Shown here: piece by piece, positions 33,019 through 42,556 of the stretch
Layout of the letters: every line of letters begins with the position of its first letter
Position numbering within the stretch: the first letter of the stretch is position 1
NCBI GenBank assembly: GCA_015178975.1
Contig: WHVD01000005.1
Coordinates: forward strand, 992,001 to 1,056,000
Direction of reading: 5' to 3'
Length of the DNA stretch: 64,000 nucleotides
From: Hysterangium stoloniferum
Lineage: Eukaryota; Basidiomycota; Agaricomycetes; Hysterangiales; Hysterangiaceae
Translations under genes and position numbers: made by a program
The notes under the pieces: generated by a model
The model's input: the letters and a program-made list of their open reading frames with translations, nothing else
Told to the model about the DNA's origin: nothing
Database searches by the model: none

Positions 33019-33866
33019 GCACCTCCAGCCCCTGTGGCAAATCCGAGCTCTCTGCCTCCTGTCTCTCTAATAAATGCCACAGCTTTTATGAAAGCCATCA
33101 AGTTGGAAGGCTCCTGAGCATTTACAGTCAACCTTAAGGTTGACGAAACCACCAGTCACTATGCAACCCCAGTGGCCAAACTGATCACAGATTTGGAAGG
33201 TGTTCCAGAAAAATACCACGAATTTGCAGATGTCTTCAGTAAACAAAAAGCTGATCGACTTGCCCCTCACAGGCCCAACGATTTGAAAATTGATATTGAA
33301 GAAGGTTCACATCTGCCCTTAAGCCCAGTTTATCCTCTCTCACATTCCAAATTATCAGCTATCTGAGATTTCTTGGATGAACATTTGGCTATAGGTTTTA
33401 TCCAACTCTCAAAGTCTCCTTATGGAGCCCCTGTCCTATTTGTTCAGAAAAAAAAATGGTTCCCTATGGCTTTGCGTTGACTTTCGAGGACTAAATGTGA
33501 TCACTCAAAAAGATAAGTACCTGTTACCACTAATCTCTGATTTACTCGATGCCCCTCGGAAGGCCCAAATCTATACAAAGATAGATCTCAAACATGCCTA
33601 TCATTTGGTTCAGATCACCGAAGGTGACAGATGGAAAACAGCTTTTTGCACTCACTATGGCTCCTTTGAATGGTTAGTGATGCCTTTCAGCCTCACCAAT
33701 GCTCCATTGGTCTTTCAACATTTTATCAATGACATCTTTTCCAACCTTCTCAACATCTTTTCCGACCTCCTCAACATCTTTTCTGACCTCCTCGATGTCT
33801 TTTCTGACCTCCTCGATGTCTATGTCATTGTGTACTTAGACAACATTCTTATATTCTCTGAAGATC
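33019..33866 (+). pseudogene. Decayed pol segment: reverse transcriptase, N-terminal part
   Basis: Contains [74 protein letters not shown] and [16 protein letters not shown], all standard Ty3/gypsy RT motifs. The catalytic box reads VYLDN (33830-33844) instead of YxDD; the last Asp codon is AAC. Just before it a 21-bp unit coding IFSDLLD is repeated four times (33734-33817) where one copy is expected. Stops and a frame change after QKKN confirm decay. Cut at 33866 by reversed LTR-G. Confidence 0.9.
33734..33817 (+). repeat. 21-bp in-frame tandem repeat inside reverse transcriptase
   Basis: Four units of 21 bp (33734, 33755, 33776, 33797) coding [21 protein letters not shown] and VFSDLLD. All keep the frame, immediately upstream of VYVIVYLDN. 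Confidence 0.93.
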
Positions 33867-34349
33867 TGTCACGAACGTACAAGCTCAAATTTCAATAATA
33901 TTCAATTCAATATTTCTTCGACATTCCTTTGACTTTCCGACTCAACTTCCAACTCAACTTCCAATTTGACTATTCTTCAACAATATCTTTGACAATCTCG
34001 AATATCTTCGACTTGTCTCAGGTTGATGTCATTGATGATTTCACTTTGATATCATATTATCATCATAGGTAAATGATATACATATAGTATATAAGGGCAA
34101 TGATAGGAATGAACGAAGTCAGTCAGAAAACCTGTATTATATTATATTATTACTGTATTACATAATCGTCAAACTTTTTCCGAGCCTTTCTTTGACTTAA
34201 TTATTTGTGAGCCTCTGTGTCCTATCTAGCCTCATGCTTTATCAACAGGACGAATTAATACTTCATCGAATGAGGCATCTTTATTCGATATTGTTGAATA
34301 TTCTTTGATTGTTTATTCAACTTTATTGAGTAAAATTCGATTTGTGACA
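33867..34349 (-). repeat. Solo LTR-G, reversed (483 bp), TSD AGATC
   Basis: Starts TGTCACGAACGTACAAGC and ends AAAATTCGATTTGTGACA; TSD AGATC (33862-33866 and 34350-34354). Inserted in RT right after LIFSED. Confidence 0.92.
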
Positions 34350-35202
34350 AGATCCTACACTTCATGACAAACACATCTGTGAAGTTCTCCGAAGACTCCA
34401 AAAACATGGTCTTTTTGCAAATGGTAAAAAATGTTCTTTTGATGTTGACACAGTTGAATATTTAGGTTTCATGATGGGACCCGACAGTCTCCACATGGAT
34501 GACTCTAAAATTCAAGTTATTCAAGATTGGCCAGAACCCCAAAAGGTTAAGGATATTCAGTCCTTTTTAGGCTTCACCAATTTTTATTGTCATTTCATTC
34601 ACAACTACTCAAAAATTACCGTTCTGCTCACTTGTCTTACTTGTAAAGACACCCTATGGAATTTCTCTGAAGAATGCCAAACAGCATTTTGAGAATTGAA
34701 AAGTGCATTTACATCTGCCCCTATTTTGTTGCACTGGAAGCCCAATGTTCAACTCATTGTGGAAACTGATGCCTCGGATTATGCACTTGCTGTAATATTG
34801 TCCATTCTGGACACCGACGGTGAAGTCCACCCAGTAGCTTTTTTGTCTCACACTTTTTTGGTGCCCAAACTCAACTGTAATGTTCACGATAAGAACTACT
34901 CGTGATATTTGAAGCTTTCAAAACATGGCAACATTATCTGGAAGGATCGGCTCATCCGATAGATGTTACATATAACTGACCACAAGAATTTGGTTTACTT
35001 TTCAACTACAAAACTGCTCACCCATCAGCAAGCCCGATGGTCCAAATACCTCTCCACTTTCAATATGGTAATCCACTTCCATCCTGGCCACCTTGGTGGA
35101 AAACCCGACGCTATGACTAGACAATGGGATGTCTATCCTAAAGAGGGGAGCAGTGACTATGCCACAGTTAATCCGCATAACTTTAAACCTATGTTTTCAT
35201 CC
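34350..35202 (+). pseudogene. Decayed pol segment: RT thumb and RNase H
   Basis: Continues RT with HICEVLRRLQKHGLFANGKK and VEYLGFMMGPDSLHMDDSKI, then IQSFLGFTNFYCHFIHNYSK (RT connection). RNase H follows: LIVETDASDYALAVILS with the first catalytic Asp, HPVAFLSHTF, and [20 protein letters not shown] with [19 protein letters not shown]. In-frame TGA stops occur at 34690 and after DKNYS. Ends at the insertion of LTR-A at 35203. Confidence 0.88.
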
Positions 35203-35927
35203 TGTTACGACCGTGTCGCAACCCTATCAGTCCCAAGGTTATCGCCACTTATCAACGTTTTCAAGTCACCACTTCAGAAACCATCAGCCCCCGAAGCTGA
35301 TGTATGTTTTCGTGATGATCAAACTCTGTTTACGCCCATGTCAAAATAACTCGTATTGTCTGGTTAAACTTTTGATACATCCCTTTTATTATGTTGATCC
35401 GTTCAACCCTATATTTCACATATGGCTATCTATATTTGTAGTCCTTGAACTATTTCCTTTTATCGTAATTCCGCTCTCGATTATCATCAGCCTCCGAACT
35501 AATCATAAACTTCCCGTTCCTAGTCAAGCTTATTGTTAATACCGTTTTCCGCCCTTCTCCCCGTTAGTATTTTCTAGACGCCTGTTACTTGTATATGAAC
35601 CCGCTGTAGTTGTAGTTACTAGGCAATCAGAATATCAACTTAGAATACCCTCATACATCCGTAACAGTCTCATACTAAGAATCCCCCCATCCGCCTTCGC
35701 GTGTGCTCGCCCACTCCCGGCCCTGACCCCTTGGCCCGATGCTCGACTTGTCCTTCGGTCCCGATCGGTATCTCACTGAAAGGAACTCTTTAGGATTAGT
35801 CTTCGCCCGTCCGAAATCTAAGGACACCCTACGGATATTTGCGAGGGTGCAGCACATAAGCTGAAGCCAAGTCCTTCCGATTGGTCCCTGTCGGCCACTG
35901 ACATTAGTCAGTTTTCAGTTCTTAACA
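35203..35927 (+). repeat. Solo LTR-A (725 bp) inserted in pol
   Basis: Starts TGTTACGACCGTGTCGCAAC and ends TTTTCAGTTCTTAACA; flanks CATCC (35198-35202) and CATCT (35928-35932), a TSD with one C-to-T change. It keeps more CpG sites at its 5' end than other LTR-A copies, so it is probably a late insertion, from the same subgroup as 20973-23759. Confidence 0.87.
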
Positions 35928-36260
35928 CATCTGAACAACTGTCCGCGTCTATCCGAGCCACTTACCTCATTCATCCAGTCTTGCGAAGTGTTATCCTTAT
36001 GGATACCGAAAAGTTACATCAAGATATACTATCGGCAATTCCATTAGACCCAGTCACCAAAGCACACCTCGATAATCTGTCCAACCCCGATCAACCCCGA
36101 TGGTCACTAGACTTGCAGGGTTTCATTAGACTTGACAACCACATCTATGTACTGGATTCCGACACCCTTCAGCTGCAAATCCTACAATATAAGCACGACC
36201 ACCCAATCTCAGGACATTTCAGCCTCAACAAAACTCTTTTGCTCATTAAAAGAGAATATA
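35928..36260 (+). pseudogene. Decayed pol segment: linker and integrase zinc-binding start
   Basis: Reads SEQLSASIRATYLIHPVLRS..., then YKHDHPISGHFSLNKTLLLI: the two His of the integrase HHCC zinc domain. The reading stops at KREYT where the Tc1/mariner element is inserted at a TA. The matching Cys pair (HYCKSCTTC) lies on the other side, from 38515. Confidence 0.88.
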
Positions 36261-36609
36261 CAGTGGGGGACAAAACTGTTCCAATCATGTTTTATATGTC
36301 AAAGAATGTTGAATAACTCAATGAGTACTTGACCAATTGACCTGAAATTTTTAATTTAGGTAGTCATATATGTTGGCTATATGCCCTAAGAATTCTATGA
36401 CATCAGAATTATTTGTCATCAAACTATAAATCAAATACTAATGCAATCTCATTGGAACAGTTTTGTCCCTGTCACATGAGTAGCACATAACCTTATTGAT
36501 TATCCACAAATAAATGCAAATAAAATCATGTGACCTGTTCAAATTGTGTATATATACAACTGTTCACTTCTCCAAGTGATAGTATCCCAACAACCCATCA
36601 GTTTACATC

Positions 36610-37838
36610 ATGAGAGCTCTCACTCCTGCTCAACTTGATTGTGTTCTTACTCTACTGGACAAGGGCAAGTCTGCACATGAAGTAGCTGCTACCACTGGTT
36701 GTTCTGTCTCTACTATATCCAGAATTCACTCTAAACATTCTTCCTCCCTCTCCAAAGCAGCTGGAGGTTGTCCACACAAACTTTCCCCCTCTGATACCTA
36801 TTACATCATCCAACAAATCACTTCCCAGAAGATTGACCATGCCACTCAGGCCTCTAAAGTCCTACAAGATATGAATGGGGAGTCTATCTCTGCAAGACCA
36901 ATTTGTAGGGAACTCAAGAAAACTGGAATGAAGGCTGTGTTGACTTTTCTGGGATTTGGGTTAGTGAGGGATCATGAGCATTAGGGCTCGGGTCGCTGTG
37001 GTTTGGAATTCACTACATATTTTGGGTTATATAAGGTCTATTTGTATTTGTTTAGTCCTTATCCGTTTACAATGAGTACTGCCACCTCACTCAGACAAAC
37101 GGAAAGTTATACGGTCTAGGAACAGCACCATGAAAACTTAACAGGCTGTGGTAAAGAGGAAAAGGCCTAAACTCACAAAAAGGCATAGAAGGGAGAGGCT
37201 GGACTTTGCATTGACACACAAGAACTGGTCTCTGGAGGACTGGAAGAGGGTTGTTTGGTCAGATGAGACTAAAATCAATCATTTGGGGTCAGATGGGAGG
37301 AATTGGGTGTGGAAAAAAGCAGGAGAGGGGCTCAGTGATAGGCTGGTTGAAGGCACAGTCAAGTTTGGAGAGGGGGAATCTGATGTTGTGGGGTTGTATG
37401 TTCTGGGAAGGACCAAGATATGCCACCAAGATTGATGGGAGGATGGATGCTGAGCTTTATGTTAGCATTTTGGAGGATGAACTTCAAGAATCTCTCAAGC
37501 ATTACAAGAAGAAGACTGGGAATATTGTCTTTTAGCAAGACAATGTTCCCAAACACAAGAGCAAGAAGGCCACCAATTGGCTTAATGGCAGTGATTTTGA
37601 TGTCATGATATGGCCCCCTCAATCTGCTGATCTTAAACCAATTGAACACCTTTGGCATTACCTCAAGAAGAGGCTACTAGAGTATGAAGTGGAGCTTAGG
37701 AGTATTCAGGAGTTATGGGAAAGGGTCCAGACAGAATGGGACAGGATTCCTACTTCTACTTGTCAGAATTTGATAGAGAGTATGTTTAGAAGGATTGCAG
37801 CTGTTTTGGATGCCAAGGGGGGTTACACCAAGTACTAG
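36610..37838 (+). pseudogene. Tc1-like DDE transposase, broken
   Basis: Starts MRALTPAQLDCVLTLLDKGK. An N-terminal paired-like helix-turn-helix follows (AHEVAATTGCSVSTISRIHS) and a second one (QASKVLQDMNGESISARPIC). The reading is cut by the mini-LTR at GMKAV and resumes at VKRKRPKLTKRHRRERLDFA. The catalytic domain has VVWSDETKIN (first Asp), QDNVPKHKSKKATNWL (second Asp) and MIWPPQSADLKPIEHLWHYL (Glu), then ends ...DAKGGYTKY. The last two are about 35 residues apart, as in DD34E-type Tc1 transposases. Defects: mini-LTR insertion, a frame change near 37380, and a TAG stop right before the QDN motif (near 37534). Confidence 0.9.
36938..37143 (+). repeat. 206-bp mini-LTR-like insertion, TSD GGCTG
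   Basis: Starts TGTTGACTTTTCTGGG and ends CATGAAAACTTAACA; TSD GGCTG (36933-36937 and 37144-37148). Removing it restores the transposase frame exactly (KTGMKAV to VKRKRPKL). TG/CA ends and a 5-bp TSD indicate a very short solo LTR. No other copy is seen in the window. Confidence 0.85.
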
Positions 37839-38072
37839 ACTATATGATTTGTATTGGATTATATACCAGGGACAAACTGTTCCCATGAGATTGCCTTAGT
37901 ATTTGATTTATAGTTTGATGAAAAATATGGCTTATGTCATAGAATTATTAGGGTATATAGCCAACATATATGACTACCTAAATTGAAAATTTCAGGTCAA
38001 TTGGTCAGCTACTCATTGAGTTATTCAACATTCTTTGATATATAAAAAACCATTGGAATGGCTTTGTCCCCC

Positions 38073-38503
38073 TGTCACGAATCGATTATTCTTCAATAAA
38101 GTCGAATAATATTCTCCTAATCGAACTCGAAAGCCTCGTTCGACGAAGTATATATTCGCCCTGTCAATGAAGTAAGAGGCTATTACCAGTCCTGAGAACT
38201 CACGGAAGTATTTGTCGAAGAAGTTACAACAAGATAGATTACTAATATCACTAATATACAGATATTTCAACTGACTTCCCTCGCTCCTTTTGTAGCCCTT
38301 TTATGCTTTTCGTCGTATTGTTATGACTATGTTATGAACTAATTATGAAATCATACATGACGTCGAAATGAGACATGTCGAAAGAGATTTGATGGTGTCA
38401 AATAATGTTTGGTTTTGTCGAGTTGAATTCGATACATCAAAACGTTGTCAAAAGTTACCTTTGAATGTTTGTGACAATATTGTGACATGTGATGGTTGTG
38501 ACA
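38073..38503 (+). repeat. Solo LTR-G variant (431 bp) in the Tc1 right end, TSD CCCCC
   Basis: Starts TGTCACGAATCGATTATT and ends GATGGTTGTGACA; TSD CCCCC (38068-38072 and 38504-38508). Its excision rebuilds the Tc1 terminus CCCCCACTG. The 5' half resembles other LTR-G copies (TCAATAAAGTCGAATAA); the 3' half is diverged. Confidence 0.87.
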
Positions 38504-38514
38504 CCCCCACTGTA

Positions 38515-39717
38515 CATGGCCCAGCATCCGAGATTTTGTTAAGCACTATTGCAAATCCTGTACAACATGTTTATGCTCTAAATCACAGTGACACAGACTA
38601 TATGGCCTACTCAAACAATTACTGATACCGGAAAAACCCTGGAACTTGATTTCTATGGATTTCATTGAGCACCTACTGGCATCCAAAGGTCATACAGCAA
38701 TCCTAGTTGTTGTGGATAGGCTCACAAAGCAAAGTATTTTCATTCCAACATATGACACAATAACATCTGTACAGTTAGCCGAACTATTTGTCACCCATGT
38801 ACATATTTTCCAAGCACAGTGTTCCATCACATGTCACATCTGATCGCGGATCCGAGTTTGTCTCTCATTTCTTTAGGTCACTCGGTAAAGCACTAGACAT
38901 GAAATTACACTTCACTTCGGGCTATCACCCAGAAGGCGACAGCCAAACTGAATGTATGAATCAAACCTTGGAACAGTACATTCGTATCTATTGTAACTAT
39001 CAACAAGATAATTGGAAATCACTACTACCACTAGCCAAATTCACATATAACAATGCACTGAATGCCACTACTGGCATTTTGCCTTTCTTCGCAAACAAAG
39101 GCTACAACCCCAATATCGCAATCCACCAGGAACACGATCTCGCATCCACCCGCACTCAAGACTTCGTTACAAACCTTGATGAGCTACATCAAGAACTTCA
39201 AAAAACTATCACAATGGCCCAAGAACGATACCAATGGTCCGCAGATAAGAATCGACTTCTGCCTCCTAATTTAAAGATCGGAGACCGAGTATTCATTAAA
39301 GCTAGTTTTTCCAAACTACTAGACCCTCTAATAAGCTCTCTGAAAAATATTTAGGTCCTTTTGAAGTTATAGCACAAGCCAGCCGGCACACTTTCATGGA
39401 CACTTTGGCTTCCCGACAACATGCATGCAGTGCACCCAGTATTTCATGTATCTATGTTAAAACCATGTGTTGCTAACAATATACTGGATCATGTACAACC
39501 ACCACCTCCACCCGTGATTATTGATGGAGAACCCGAATTCGAGATATTGGAAATCCTAGACTCCAAAATCGACAATTGCCAATGCTCATGCAAGTTACTT
39601 TATTTGGTCAAATGGGCTGGCTATGAAGGCACAGATGAAGAGACTTCATGGATCCTAGCCACAGAGCTCGGCAATGCATCGGAAACCGTCTTAGGGTTTC
39701 ATCGCATATCTGAATAA
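38515..39717 (+). pseudogene. Decayed pol segment: integrase and chromodomain
   Basis: Resumes with WPSIRDFVKHYCKSCTTC (Cys pair of the HHCC domain). After a small frame change come SMDFIEHLLASKGHTAILVV (first catalytic Asp), SVPSHVTSDRGSEFVSHFFR (second Asp), and YHPEGDSQTECMNQTLEQYI (Glu region), the DDE core of integrase. Then the GPY-like region and HAVHPVFHVSMLKP. The C-terminus, CKLLYLVKWAGYEGTDEETS with W-I...EL, is a chromodomain (about 39585-39700). Chromodomains of chromoviruses direct integration to heterochromatin, which fits the many LTR-A copies stacked here. A TAG at 39352 and frame changes show decay. Confidence 0.92.
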
Positions 39718-39840
39718 ACCCGGTCCCTTGGGTTCTCTATAGTTTTCACACGGCACCTGACCCTTTTCCGACTATGTCTTATGTTTTTTCACATTTTCGT
39801 TTGTTTTGTTTTAAAAGGAAAAGAAAATTATTATTTTCAA

Positions 39841-40856
39841 CTATTTATAAGTCTCCTCTATGACCTCCCCTTCTTCCCTGGCTTCTGAATTTTCCCCTTC
39901 ACTGACAGCCACCAACACCTCACCGACTTTCCCCAATAACCCAACCCCAGGCCCAACTTCTTCGGAACTTGACACTTCTAAGTATTGCTCAAGCTGTTCC
40001 CCAAGCGACTCAATGGTGCTGGTTTGTTTCTCCAGCCCCACACCCAATAGTCACAGTTGTTCGGTCATCAGCCCTTGTTGTCACAGTGTCTCAAATCAGA
40101 ACTGAGTTGTTTCCGAGAAGAAGGTGCACATAAGTCAGTTTTGCTCTTCTAGGGCATCTGCCTGCCACTCTTGGTAGGACCCATTCCCATCAGTATCTGG
40201 GAAGGCACAGCTGAGTTTTTGGTTGGCACACTCTTGACAGGTGCGGCCCTGACCATTCACCCGTGAGTGGCAAATCTGACCCCACTTGGTGCACCGGTTG
40301 CACTTCAGATTATTTTCAGGCCCTGTTTCTGTTTCTATAATCAAAAAAAAAAAATTTAGAAAAAAACTAAACTATTAGGAGTCCAAACATACCTTGGGGC
40401 TCGAAGGCCCCACCACATCCTCCTCGTCCTCCTCATCCTCTTCATCATTGGATTCTGATGGTGTCACTGCCTTACACTATAGAGAAAACATCAGCAAAGT
40501 CGCAATGATAAGAAATACTGATTTACTTTACCCTCCCATTTTTTCTTCACCTCCTCTTCTCACACCCGATTGGCCTCCCACTGCTTCTTCTTTGTAAGTA
40601 TGGCATCCCAGTGCTTCTGCGCCACCTCTGCCTCTGCCAACCTTTTCTCTTCCACCTCTATTGCCTTCAGCTCCTCCATCTCCTTACACTCCTCCTCCTC
40701 ACATGCTCTCTTCTTCTCTTCAAGAAGCCAGCAATGTTCTTGAGTGTTTGGGGGTCCACTCAGACCCGATACGGGGGCGACGGTTGGTCTGGATGGGAAA
40801 GGTTTCAATCCTGAACCCATGGTCATGGTGGTTGAGGGAAGAGAGTTAAAACTCAA
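39841..40856 (-). pseudogene. Antisense spliced ORF of element A with a Zn2Cys6-type cluster (degraded)
   Basis: Lies between the pol stop and the 3' LTR, on the strand opposite gag-pol. Exon 1 (40856-40532) starts MSFNSLPSTTMTMGSGLKPF and ends in a Glu/Lys-rich helix (WLLEEKKRACEEEECKEMEE...). Intron 1 is 40531-40467 (GTAAAG...GCAG). Exon 2 (40466-40393) is acidic (SNDEEDEEDEEDVVGPSSP). Intron 2 is 40392-40335 (GTATGT...TATAG). Exon 3 (40334-39841) holds six Cys spaced CX2CX6CX10CX2CX6C (40302-40207), then a helical tail (LEKQTSTIESLGEQLEQYLE) and an acidic C-terminus (EAREEGEVIEETYK). Five internal stops are all TGA, as expected from CGA decay. The exon 2/3 joint is out of frame by the splice sites chosen, so either a small indel occurred or another site is used. 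The DNA-binding role is inferred from the Cys spacing only. Confidence 0.65.
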
Positions 40857-40982
40857 GTGCCAGCACCCCTTGAATTTTTATATGTAAATTTTTACTGGGT
40901 TACATGATGTTTTGACACACCACCCATACCCAACAAGTTTTACGTACAGGATCTAGATTTTCGGCCTCCTTGGGATTTCAGC

Positions 40983-40997
40983 CAAATGGGGGGATAC
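40983..40997 (+). other. Polypurine-tract-like run before the 3' LTR
   Basis: AAATGGGGGGATAC directly upstream of the 3' LTR start (40998). A short purine-rich run in this position primes plus-strand DNA synthesis in LTR retrotransposons. Confidence 0.6.
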
Positions 40998-41733
40998 TGT
41001 TACGACTGTGTCACAACCTGACAGTCCCTGAAGTTATTGCCGCCTATTGACGTTTCAAGTTATCGATCAAGTCATCGCATCAGAAACCATTGGTCGCCCG
41101 ACACTGATGTATGCTTTCATGGCGATCAAACCCCATTTATGCCCCCGTCAAATTATACTCATACTATCTGGTTATACTCTGATACCTTTTTTATGATGAT
41201 CTGTTCTATACTATGTTTCACATATGCCCATATATACTTGTAACCCGTGGACTATTTCCTTTTCTCGTAATTCCACTCTCAGTTAAATCACGGCCTCTGA
41301 ACTTATTGTAACCTTCCAGTTTCTAGTCAAGTTTATTTGTCAGTAATGTTTCTGCTCTTCCCTTAGTTAGTATTTTCTAGATGCCAATAATTGGTATATG
41401 AATCTGCTGTAGTTGTAGATACTAGGCAATCAGAATATCAACTCAGAACACCCACTTACATCTCTATTGACTTTACACTAAGTATCCCACTCCCCACCTT
41501 CACATGTGCTTGCCCACTCTCAGTCCCTGACCCCTTTGGCCTGACACTCGACTTATCCTTTGGTCCCAATCGGCAACTCACCATGAGGAACTCGTTAGGA
41601 CTAGTCTTCACTCATCTGAAATTTAAGGACACCCGACAGTTACTTGTGAGGGTGCAGCACATAAGCTGAAGCCAAGTCCTTCCAATCGGTCCCCATCAGC
41701 CTACCGACATTAGTCAGTTTTCAGTTCTTAACA
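40998..41733 (+). repeat. 3' LTR of element A (736 bp)
   Basis: Uninterrupted copy, starts TGTTACGACTGTGTCACAAC and ends TTTTCAGTTCTTAACA, next to TSD AAGGT (41734-41738). Used here as the reference for LTR-A. Close to the 5' LTR in all segments compared. Confidence 0.95.
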
Positions 41734-41890
41734 AAGGTTATGATAAATTCAGAGGCTGTGAATTAACCAAGAGTAGAATTACGAGAAAAGGAAATAGTCC
41801 ATGGGTTACAGGTATATACGGGCATATGTGAAACATAGAATAGAATGGATCATCATAATAAAAAGGGACATATCAAAGCATAACCAGATA

Positions 41891-42556
41891 GGAGGGTGTT
41901 TATAATTACTATAATCTCAAATATTTACTAATAAAAGTCTTATTTTTACAAAACTCCATCTTTAAATAGTGATATCTATTCTGAAACAATTATATCATCA
42001 AAAAACAACCATCAGAAATAGTTCTCCATATTACATCTTATACAACCCATAGTCATTTAACAAATTCCATTGTATATAATTTCCTTCCTTTTACAGATGC
42101 CTACTAATACTTTTATTAGTACTTTGTTTTTTAAAAGTTGTAATGTAGTTATTTCCATGTAAAATATGTAAAATATTATTGGAAATTTTTCATACCACTT
42201 CTTTATTAAGTAAAACCCCCTATATATTCTAGATATGTTGAATCAAGTAGAAATCTGTTTAGATTGACAGATCCATTCCAATACATATGTATTTAGAGGT
42301 GCCAATGATATACATATGCATGGAATGGACTATCTAAAGGTATCTATTTTTTAAAAGTATTAGTGTTTCAAACTACTAATTTTTTTTATTATCTACTTGT
42401 GTCCGGAAAGACTCTTTAGTTTGTAATGTACAAGAGAGTTTAAAACTTTTTGAAAGTTTTAAAAACCATATTATGTTTAAATCACATCCCAGATGTTTAA
42501 ATGACCTTTAGAGTATATTAGAATTTGGTATACTTAATAGTTTTCAGATATCCTCC
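41891..42556. mobile_element. AT-rich 666-bp insertion with short inverted ends (possible MITE)
   Basis: Starts GGAGGGTGTTTATAATTAC and ends CAGATATCCTCC; about the first 20 bp and the inverted last 20 bp are similar. It interrupts the reversed LTR-A between CCAGATA and GTACGAGTATA, duplicating ATA (or TA). TA duplication would suit a Tc1/mariner-type or similar miniature element. It has no coding capacity. Confidence 0.55.

Larger units (their letters stand above)
36261..38512 (+). mobile_element. Tc1/mariner element with ~210-bp inverted repeats, TSD TA
   Basis: Flanked by TA (36259-36260 and 38513-38514). Outer ends are CAGTGGGGGACAAAACTG on the left and ...CCCCCACTG on the right. The inverted repeats run 36261-36472 and from about 37867 to the end. 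Removing the element rejoins the integrase reading (KREYT to WPSIRDFVKHYC). It has been hit twice: a 206-bp mini-LTR in the transposase (36938-37143) and an LTR-G variant in the right inverted repeat (38073-38503, TSD CCCCC). Confidence 0.92.
20874..41733 (+). mobile_element. Ty3/gypsy chromovirus 'element A', decayed and heavily nested
   Basis: The 5' LTR is 20874-27017 (interrupted four times) and the 3' LTR 40998-41733. The element is flanked by the 5-bp TSD AAGGT (20869-20873 and 41734-41738). Internal order is gag (from 27055), protease, reverse transcriptase, RNase H, integrase, chromodomain (ends 39717), then an antisense ORF, a purine-rich tract next to the 3' LTR and the 3' LTR. Protease-RT-RNaseH-integrase order and a C-terminal chromodomain define a Ty3/gypsy chromovirus. 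Many in-frame stops, almost all TGA, and frameshifts show it is dead. Inserts inside it: LTR-A twice, LTR-B twice, LTR-D twice, LTR-E, LTR-G twice directly or nested, LTR-H twice directly or nested, and a Tc1/mariner element. Without inserts it is roughly 8-9 kb. Confidence 0.93.

Noticed and set aside
35129..35539. 136-codon ORF, and similar ones at 18526-18738, 21361-21743 and 41037-41243
   Set aside because: They lie in LTR-A copies, run across the pol/LTR boundary or are not shared intact between copies.
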